DNA from: Nitratireductor sp. B36
GTDB taxonomy: Bacteria > Pseudomonadota > Alphaproteobacteria > Rhizobiales > Rhizobiaceae
Direction: 5' to 3'
Length of the DNA stretch: 64,000 nucleotides
Assembly (NCBI RefSeq): GCF_020833685.1
Contig: NZ_JACKZY010000003.1
Coordinates: 186,001-250,000 of the forward strand
A program made the translations under genes and the position numbers. Position 1 is the first letter of the stretch. Every line of letters begins with the position of its first letter. Below, piece by piece: positions 58,221 to 64,000 of this stretch. A model generated the notes under the pieces. That model had not been told where the DNA came from. It made no database searches and was given only the letters and a program-made list of their open reading frames with translations.

Positions 58221-58816
58221 GGATGGCTTTCCGTGTATTTGTTCTCGAAGGTCTCGATGGCCGGGGCCTTCTCCATGGTGAGGCCGATGTCGTCGAGGCC
58301 GTTCAGCAGGCAGTGCCGCTTGAAGGCGTCGATCTCGAACTTCACCACGCCGCCATCCGGGCCGCGGATTTCCTGCTCTTCCAGATCGACGGTCAGGGTC
58401 GCATTCGCGCCGCGCTGCGCGTCGTCCATCAGCATGTCCAGTTCTTCCTGGCTGACCTTGATGGGCAGAATGCCGTTTTTGAAGCAGTTGTTGTAGAAAA
58501 TGTCGGCGAAGCTGGTGGAGATGACGCAGCGAATGCCGAAGTCGAGCAGAGCCCATGGGGCATGCTCGCGGCTTGAGCCGCAGCCGAAATTGTCGCCGGC
58601 AACGAGAATGCTGGCATTGCGGTAAGCGGGCTTGTTGAGCACGAAGTCGGGGTTCTCGGAACCGTCTTCGTTGAAACGCATTTCGGCGAAAAGCCCGGCG
58701 CCGAGGCCGGTGCGCTTGATCGTCTTGAGATAATCTTTCGGGATGATCATGTCGGTGTCGACATTGACGATCGGCATGGGCGCGGCAACGCCCGTCAGCT
58801 TGATAAACTTGTCCAT
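58211..58816 (-). CDS. leuD: 3-isopropylmalate dehydratase small subunit
   Basis: 201 residues, swivel domain of the aconitase-type isomerase that works with Leu[18 protein letters not shown] and [17 protein letters not shown] are the diagnostic motifs. Its end overlaps the ridA start by 10 nt. Divergent from the citrate-lyase-like gene across 115 bp. Confidence 0.97.
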   Translation of the reverse strand: MDKFIKLTGVAAPMPIVNVDTDMIIPKDYLKTIKRTGLGAGLFAEMRFNEDGSENPDFVLNKPAYRNASILVAGDNFGCGSSREHAPWALLDFGIRCVISTSFADIFYNNCFKNGILPIKVSQEELDMLMDDAQRGANATLTVDLEEQEIRGPDGGVVKFEIDAFKRHCLLNGLDDIGLTMEKAPAIETFENKYTESHPWA

Positions 58817-58931
58817 GAATCCTGGTCCGTTGTCTGCGCGGCCATTTTATCTGCCGCCTCTCCATACACAAGCCGCCCCCGCAAAGCAAAGCTCTCTTGC
58901 GCCGAAAGCGCGGCTGGGCCATGAAACGCAT

Positions 58932-59828
58932 ATGCACCATCACCCAGCACAGCTTCGCCGATCGGTTCTCTACGTGCCCGCCAGCAATGAAAAAGCGTTG
59001 GCAAAAAGCGCAACGCTTGGCTGCGACGCGGTGATCTATGATCTGGAGGACGCCGTCGGACCGGAGGAAAAGCTCGACGCGCGGGAGCGCCTCCGCGATT
59101 TCCTGAACGGCGGAGACCGCCCGCACTGCGAGGTCGTGGTGCGCATCAATGCGCTGAAGAGTATCTGGGGGACGGAGGATCTTCTCGCTGCGCGCGCGGT
59201 AAAGCCCGATGCCATTCTCCTGCCCAAGGTGAATGGCCCCCGCGACATTCTCGACGCGGATGCGGCGCTTGATGAAACCGATGCCCCACGCAGCCTGAAA
59301 CTCTGGGCGATGATCGAGACACCGCGCGCCGTGCTCAATCTGGGGCCGATAGCGGAGCTCGGGCGCGATCCGGCTGCGCGCCTCGCCTGTCTCGTTGCCG
59401 GGACGAATGACCTTGCCAAGGAAACCGGGGTCGCCCTGACCGAAGACCGCCGCTATATGGCGCCGTTTCTGTTTCAGCTGGTCATGGCGGCGCGCGCCGG
59501 CGGCATCTCGGTGCTTGATGGCGTTTCCAATGATTTCCGCGACCTCGACGCATTCGAGAAAGGCTGTCGGGAGGCGCGGTCGATGGGTTTCGACGGCAAG
59601 ACGCTCATTCACCCGGCGCAGATCGCGCCGGCCAATGCGGTTTTTGCACCTTCCTCCGAAGCCATTGCCGAGGCCGAGGCCATCGTTGCCGCCTTCGCAG
59701 ATCCCGAAAACGCCGGACGCGGCGTGATTTCGCTCAACGGGCGCATGGTGGAGCGCCTGCACCTGGAGATGGCGCAGACACTGCTCGAGCGCGCCAGCGC
59801 AATCAGATTGAAAGTGCAATCAGACTGA
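58932..59828 (+). CDS. HpcH/HpaI aldolase, CitE-like CoA ester lyase
   Basis: 298 residues. RRSVLYVPASNEKAL and DLEDAVGPEEK place it in the CitE-like family; Glu in MIETPRAVLN and Asp in AGTNDLAKE are metal ligands, and GFDGKTLIHPAQI is the C-terminal signature. Relatives are malyl-CoA, citramalyl-CoA or beta-methylmalyl-CoA lyases. No citrate lyase partner subunits are adjacent, so it acts alone. The exact CoA ester is not deducible. Confidence 0.9.
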   Translation: MHHHPAQLRRSVLYVPASNEKALAKSATLGCDAVIYDLEDAVGPEEKLDARERLRDFLNGGDRPHCEVVVRINALKSIWGTEDLLAARAVKPDAILLPKVNGPRDILDADAALDETDAPRSLKLWAMIETPRAVLNLGPIAELGRDPAARLACLVAGTNDLAKETGVALTEDRRYMAPFLFQLVMAARAGGISVLDGVSNDFRDLDAFEKGCREARSMGFDGKTLIHPAQIAPANAVFAPSSEAIAEAEAIVAAFADPENAGRGVISLNGRMVERLHLEMAQTLLERASAIRLKVQSD

Positions 59829-59850
59829 AAGAGAGTGGGGAGACGGCCCG

Positions 59851-60057
59851 ATGAGGCTCTATCGTTTTTTGACCGGCCCGGACGATGCAAGCTTCTGTCA
59901 CAAGGTGACGGCTGCTCTCAACAAGGGCTGGTTGCTGCACGGATCGCCCAGCTACGCCTATGATGCCGAAGCCAAATCGATGCGGTGCGGACAGGCGGTC
60001 TACAAGGAGGTCGAAGGGGTGGAGTACACACCCGAGATGAAGCTCGGGGAGTATTGA
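59851..60057 (+). CDS. DUF1737 protein
   Basis: 68 residues: YRFLTGPDDASFCHKVTAAL, NKGWLLHGSPSYAYD and the C-terminal KEVEGVEYTPEMKLGEY are DUF1737 signatures. It follows the CoA ester lyase by 22 nt and is probably co-transcribed; members are often near citrate-lyase-like or fatty-acid genes. Biochemical role unknown. Convergent with the metallopeptidase, stops 1 nt apart. Confidence 0.85.
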   Translation: MRLYRFLTGPDDASFCHKVTAALNKGWLLHGSPSYAYDAEAKSMRCGQAVYKEVEGVEYTPEMKLGEY

Positions 60058-60058
60058 G

Positions 60059-60481
60059 TCAGGCCACAGCCTCTTCGATACGCGCCATATCATCATCGGT
60101 CAGGCCGAAATGGTGGCCGACTTCATGAATGAGAACGTGGTTGATGATGTCGCCCAGCGTCTCCTCATTTTCGGCCCAGTAATCAAGAATGGCGCGCCGG
60201 TAAAGCGTGATGCGGTTCGGCCCTTCGCCGGTGGCGGGGTTCCAGCGTTCAGCGATGCCGCGCCCCTCAAACAGACCGAGGAGGTCGAAAGGCGTCTCCA
60301 GGGCGAGATCGTCCATGATTTCCTCGGTGGGGAACTCCGCCACCTGAATGATGATCTCGCCCGTTAGCTGACGGAACTCCTCGGGAAAATTTGCATAAGC
60401 TTCGAGCGCTAAAAGCTCCATCTCCTGAAGCGAAGGCGAAAGCTGGTTTTCCCAGGCCCGTGTCTGATAGATGCGTGCCAT
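60059..60481 (-). CDS. zincin-like metallopeptidase family protein
   Basis: 140 residues. HEVGH at 119-123 (IHEVGHHFGL) is the zinc motif of the minimal metallopeptidase family (MPN/DUF1025-like acidic zincins); Asp in the following DDDDMARIE may be the third ligand. No signal peptide, so it is likely cytoplasmic. Substrate unknown. Transcribed away from cpoB; the intervening 176 bp presumably holds the cpoB promoter. Confidence 0.9.
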   Translation of the reverse strand: MARIYQTRAWENQLSPSLQEMELLALEAYANFPEEFRQLTGEIIIQVAEFPTEEIMDDLALETPFDLLGLFEGRGIAERWNPATGEGPNRITLYRRAILDYWAENEETLGDIINHVLIHEVGHHFGLTDDDMARIEEAVA

Positions 60482-60657
60482 TCCTAGTCCTTTGAGGCGC
60501 CATATAGCGGTTTATGTGACCGGTTTCGAGAGTGAAATGCGCCTTTGCGTTCGGCGTCAGATGCCAAAATTCAAAATTTGGCCGAAGTCTCGCGCCCTGA
60601 TAAAGAGCAAATGGGGCGAAGAACAGCCCTGTTGTCTATTGCGAAAGCGAGATTGGA

Positions 60658-61611
60658 ATGTTTTTGCGAACTATTCTCGGCGGCGTTCTAGCGTTGCCGT
60701 TTCTCATGGCGGGGCACGCTTTTGCGTTTGGTCCCGCGACAGCGCCAACAGCCGGCTTTGCCAAACAGAATGGCGGTCACGTTGTTCTTGTCCAGGCGGG
60801 CGATCCACGGGTCAGCGGCCTGGAAGAGCAGGTCCGTGAACTCAATGGACGTGTGGAAGAGCTGAACTTCCAGATTCTGCAGATGCAGGATCAATTGCGT
60901 CGCATGCAGGAGGATAACGAGTTCCGTTTTCAGGAGTTGGAAAAAAACGGCGGATCGGGAGCAGCGCCGGCAGGGGGGCTTTCCGACCAGCGTACCGAGC
61001 GGCTGCCGCCTTCGAATAGCCCGGAGGGCAATCTGAACGGTGGAACCCAAAGTGCGTCACGGGACGCGCCGACCGTTGGTGAACCACCACGAACGCTCGG
61101 CAGCGTTCGTTTCGATGCAAATGGTAATATTGTCGGCGGAGAAGTCGGCGAGCCCATCGATCTCACCCGCTCGGGTGAGATTGGTCCGATCGGACAAGGT
61201 GACCAGATGGCCTCGCTCCCCTCTGCGGATGACCCGGAAGAGCTCTACAGGAACTCTTACGAATTCATCCTTTCGGGCGATTACAAGACGGCGGAAGCCG
61301 GCTTCCGTCAGCATATTGACCGCTTTCCAAGCGATACCCGTACACCGGACGCGCATTTCTGGCTCGGAGAGTCGCTTCTTGGGCAGGACCGTTATCGCGA
61401 TGCAGCGGAGATCTTTCTGCGCGCAAGCCGGGAGTATCCAAATGCCGACAAGGCCCCTGATATGCTTCTCAAGCTCGGCATCTCGCTTGCTGCGATGAAC
61501 CAGCGCGACGTGGCCTGTGTCACCTATAACGAAATTGGCCAGAAATACCCTGATATCTCCACGGCGCTGCGCGAGCGCGTGAAGCAGGAACAGGCGCTCG
61601 CGGGTTGTTGA
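60658..61611 (+). CDS. cpoB: cell division coordinator CpoB (YbgF)
   Basis: 317 residues. Signal peptide (about 1-22, LGGVLALPFLMAGHAFA). A trimerising coiled coil (about 50-100) is followed by a disordered Gly/Pro linker and three TPR-like repeats (DPEELYRNSYEFILSGDYKTA, about 195-310). CpoB sits in the periplasm with the Tol-Pal complex and coordinates outer-membrane constriction with PBP1b. tolQRAB-pal, normally just upstream, are not present here. tilS follows after 8 bp. Confidence 0.95.
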   Translation: MFLRTILGGVLALPFLMAGHAFAFGPATAPTAGFAKQNGGHVVLVQAGDPRVSGLEEQVRELNGRVEELNFQILQMQDQLRRMQEDNEFRFQELEKNGGSGAAPAGGLSDQRTERLPPSNSPEGNLNGGTQSASRDAPTVGEPPRTLGSVRFDANGNIVGGEVGEPIDLTRSGEIGPIGQGDQMASLPSADDPEELYRNSYEFILSGDYKTAEAGFRQHIDRFPSDTRTPDAHFWLGESLLGQDRYRDAAEIFLRASREYPNADKAPDMLLKLGISLAAMNQRDVACVTYNEIGQKYPDISTALRERVKQEQALAGC

Positions 61612-61619
61612 ACCCGGTG

Positions 61620-62912
61620 ATGCAGCCAGATCCGCGACAGCTTTTCGACGGTATCGCATTCTCCCGGCATCATGGGGTGGTTGCAGCGGTCTCCGGCGGT
61701 GGCGATTCCCTCGCTCTACTTCTTCTTCTTCAGGAATTCCTCGATTCACAGGCAGATGCTCCGGCTCTTACAGCCGTGACGGTCGATCACGGGCTAAGGG
61801 CGGAAGCCGCAGATGAGGCGCGCTTTGTTGCCGGGCTTTGCGCCTCCCGCGGCATCGCACACCGCACGATGGTCTGGCGCGGCGAAAAGCCGGCGACGGG
61901 CCTCTCGGCCGCTGCGCGCTCGGCTCGGCTGGAGCTTCTTGCGCAGGCGGCGCAGTCAGTCGGGGCAGGGCTTGTCTTTACGGGCCATACCCGGGATGAC
62001 CAGGCCGAGACGGTATCCATGCGTGCTGCGCGCGGCACCGGACGTGGTGGTGCCGGCATCGCCCCGGCTTCACTCCACAACAGCGGAATCTGGTTTGTGC
62101 GGCCATTGCTTGCTTGCGGACGGGCGGAGCTCCGCAATTATCTGGCGAAGCAGAACATTCGCTGGATCGATGATCCGACCAATGATGATCCCAATTATGA
62201 GCGCGTGCGTGTGCGCCGCTCACTAACTCCTGAAGGGGTGGCAGGATGCGTTGCAGAAGCTGACGACGTCGCTAGCGAGCGTCGTTTGCTTGGAACGCGC
62301 GCGGCGCGGCTAATCGACGATCATGTACGCCAGATGGCGCCGGGGCTCTATCGGGTTGATCCGGCTCTTGTGGAAGACACGGACAGTGCGGGGGCGCTCT
62401 ATGCCTTGAGGGTCCTGGCAGCGATGGTCGGAGGCGCGTCCCACTTGCCGCCCGAGAACGCATCGGAGCGTGTCTTTGCCGCGCTTCGGGGCGGCGTTTG
62501 CGCCACATTGTCGCGGTCCGTGATCGACTATCGTTCCAGCGGCGTCTATCTTCACCGTGAACGGCGCAACCTGCCCGTCAGAATGCGTGTTAGGCAGGGG
62601 ATGCTCTGGGATGGGCGCTATCGGATCACCGATGGCGACGGTCTGCATGTGGCTCCATTCGGGGGCGTCGCACGCGATCATCCAGCCGAGGCAGACCCTG
62701 ATCTGCCCCAGGATCTTCAATTTGCAGCACAATTTGCCGAGCCGGCCCTGTGGCGCGGCGATGCATTGATCGGGGCGGCCCTGGATGCGGATGGAGGGGT
62801 CAAGGTCGGTGTACCTGCGCCCTGGGCGACGCTGCTTCCCTCCTTCGACGTTGATGTGGCGAAGGCCCTTATCCGTCTGTTGGGCGGGAAAACTGTTCTC
62901 GCCTTGCCTTGA
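61620..62912 (+). CDS. tilS: tRNA(Ile)-lysidine synthase
   Basis: 430 residues. The PP-loop SGGGDS is at 25-30, and HTRDDQAETVSMRAARGTG is the catalytic core. It turns C34 of the CAU-anticodon tRNA-Ile into lysidine. C-terminal domains are shorter and less conserved than in E. coli. ATG was chosen; TTG 5 codons upstream overlaps cpoB. cpoB-tilS-ftsH order is conserved in rhizobia. Confidence 0.95.
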   Translation: MQPDPRQLFDGIAFSRHHGVVAAVSGGGDSLALLLLLQEFLDSQADAPALTAVTVDHGLRAEAADEARFVAGLCASRGIAHRTMVWRGEKPATGLSAAARSARLELLAQAAQSVGAGLVFTGHTRDDQAETVSMRAARGTGRGGAGIAPASLHNSGIWFVRPLLACGRAELRNYLAKQNIRWIDDPTNDDPNYERVRVRRSLTPEGVAGCVAEADDVASERRLLGTRAARLIDDHVRQMAPGLYRVDPALVEDTDSAGALYALRVLAAMVGGASHLPPENASERVFAALRGGVCATLSRSVIDYRSSGVYLHRERRNLPVRMRVRQGMLWDGRYRITDGDGLHVAPFGGVARDHPAEADPDLPQDLQFAAQFAEPALWRGDALIGAALDADGGVKVGVPAPWATLLPSFDVDVAKALIRLLGGKTVLALP

Positions 62913-63056
62913 GCGCACCACATTCAGTGACGAAGCTTAACCTAAAGGCGAGCTGGTGCAGTGCTTCGGCTTGGCAAGAAAGCGCCGGCTCCCTATGTTA
63001 ATTCAGACCATGAAAAACGGACGATCGCCGGGCTACGGCGAGTATGCGGGACTTAT

Positions 63057-64000
63057 ATGAATCCGAATTACAGAAACTTTGCGCTCTGGGCGATTATCGC
63101 CGTCCTGCTGATTGCGCTCTTCAACCTGTTCCAGGCTCCCCAGCAGCGCGGTGCGACGCGCGATATTGCGTATTCGCAGTTTCTGGAAGAGCTTTCCTCG
63201 GGAAGCATTGAATCGGTGACGATCACCGGTGATCGCATCACCGGCACCTATACGGGCAATCGCACGCCCTTCCAGACCTATTCGCCGGGCGATCCCTCGC
63301 TTGTGCAGCGCCTGGAAGAACGCGGCGTGACGATCAATGCGCGTCCTGAAACCGACGGTTCCAATTCTTTCCTCGGCTATCTCGTGTCGTGGCTGCCGAT
63401 GATCCTGATCCTGGGCGTGTGGATCTTCTTCATGCGCCAGATGCAGTCGGGCTCGGGCCGGGCGATGGGATTCGGCAAATCCAAGGCCAAGTTGCTGACG
63501 GAAGCTCATGGCCGCGTCACCTTCCAGGACGTGGCGGGTGTCGATGAGGCCAAGGAAGATCTTGAGGAAATCGTCGAGTTCCTGCGCGATCCGCAGAAAT
63601 TCCAGCGACTCGGCGGCAAGATCCCGCGTGGCGTGCTGCTTGTCGGCCCGCCCGGAACCGGCAAGACGCTTCTTGCCCGCTCGGTGGCGGGTGAGGCCAA
63701 TGTGCCGTTCTTCACCATTTCGGGTTCGGATTTCGTGGAAATGTTCGTCGGTGTCGGTGCATCCCGCGTGCGCGACATGTTCGAGCAGGCCAAGAAGAAT
63801 GCGCCCTGCATCATCTTCATCGACGAAATCGATGCGGTTGGCCGTCATCGTGGTGCCGGTCTTGGCGGTGGTAACGATGAACGCGAGCAGACGCTGAACC
63901 AGCTCCTGGTCGAGATGGACGGTTTCGAGGCGAATGAAGGCATCATCCTGATTGCCGCCACCAACCGCCCGGACGTTCTGGACCCCGCGCTTCTGCGTCC
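63057..64000 (+). CDS. ftsH: ATP-dependent zinc metalloprotease FtsH (C-terminus beyond window)
   Basis: 314 residues visible. Two membrane helices (about 7-25 and 105-126) flank a small periplasmic domain. The AAA+ module has Walker A GPPGTGKT at 197-204 and [18 protein letters not shown] as Walker B. The SRH start [21 protein letters not shown] is cut by the right edge; the HEAGH protease site is outside. It degrades membrane proteins and regulators such as RpoH and LpxC. 144 bp separate it from tilS. Confidence 0.98.
   Translation, partial: MNPNYRNFALWAIIAVLLIALFNLFQAPQQRGATRDIAYSQFLEELSSGSIESVTITGDRITGTYTGNRTPFQTYSPGDPSLVQRLEERGVTINARPETDGSNSFLGYLVSWLPMILILGVWIFFMRQMQSGSGRAMGFGKSKAKLLTEAHGRVTFQDVAGVDEAKEDLEEIVEFLRDPQKFQRLGGKIPRGVLLVGPPGTGKTLLARSVAGEANVPFFTISGSDFVEMFVGVGASRVRDMFEQAKKNAPCIIFIDEIDAVGRHRGAGLGGGNDEREQTLNQLLVEMDGFEANEGIILIAATNRPDVLDPALLR

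Noticed and set aside
57762-59819. One long minus-strand frame joining ridA to a large N-terminal part
   Set aside because: Only the last about 150 codons have homology (RidA). The rest is antisense to the CoA ester lyase or out of frame with leuD.

Overview
The window is a GC-rich, densely coded chromosomal segment of an alphaproteobacterium, most likely order Hyphomicrobiales (Rhizobiales) and close to the Phyllobacteriaceae/Rhizobiaceae. The reasons are the rhizobial ahcY-HPr-ManX-HprK-ChvG-ChvI-pckA block, the hisB-DUF2628-hisH pairing, the hemE/ppsR pair known to flank alphaproteobacterial origins, GANTC (CcrM) sites clustered at that point, and a parS-rich mnmE-mnmG-rsmG-parA-parB block. 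I saw no rRNA or tRNA gene and no IS element, prophage or CRISPR array.

Layout: (1) 1-7.7 kb, minus strand: a DivL-like PAS kinase cut by the left edge, ahcY, then a PTS-type regulatory relay (HPr, EIIA, short HprK) with the ChvG/ChvI two-component system. (2) 8-12.6 kb: pckA, arfB, a BON-LysM protein, alkB and coaA. (3) 12.6-18.1 kb: histidine biosynthesis (hisE, F, A, H, B) interrupted by two opposite-strand insertions: a DUF3800 gene followed by a structured non-coding stretch, and a small orphan HTH gene. (4) 18.2-25.9 kb: hslV-acetyltransferase-hslU, a DUF1402 protein, an XRE regulator, an Smr nuclease, mltA, a Tim44-like protein, fxsA and secB. (5) 26-33 kb: dnaQ, coaE, aroE, maf and ppsR leave a 381-bp intergenic region to the left; hemE, hemJ and rho leave it to the right. 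I call this region a candidate oriC. (6) 33-42.4 kb: a thioredoxin-like DUF255 protein, mnmE, at least four intergenic parS-like sites, mnmG, rsmG with an internal parS, parA, parB and holA. (7) 42.7-48 kb: an accessory module with a cyclase/amidohydrolase, a MarR regulator and both subunits of indolepyruvate:ferredoxin oxidoreductase. (8) 48-64 kb: argG, an MltB-type transglycosylase, SH3/DUF1236 and unknown envelope proteins, ffh, chorismate mutase, GNAT, rpsP, asd, leuB, ridA, leuD, a citrate-lyase-like protein, DUF1737, a zincin, cpoB, tilS and the first part of ftsH.

The genes fit an origin-proximal housekeeping region: replication and partition (oriC candidate, parABS, holA, dnaQ), cell-cycle control (DivL-like), envelope signalling and carbon regulation, proteostasis, and amino-acid and cofactor synthesis. 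The points most worth following are the oriC candidate with its GANTC cluster, the parS array built partly into coding sequence, the DUF3800 gene with a structured RNA-like 3' region inside the his cluster, the DivL-like kinase with Tyr at the phospho-acceptor position, and the indolepyruvate oxidoreductase/cyclase/MarR module sitting where lptE-leuS would normally adjoin holA.
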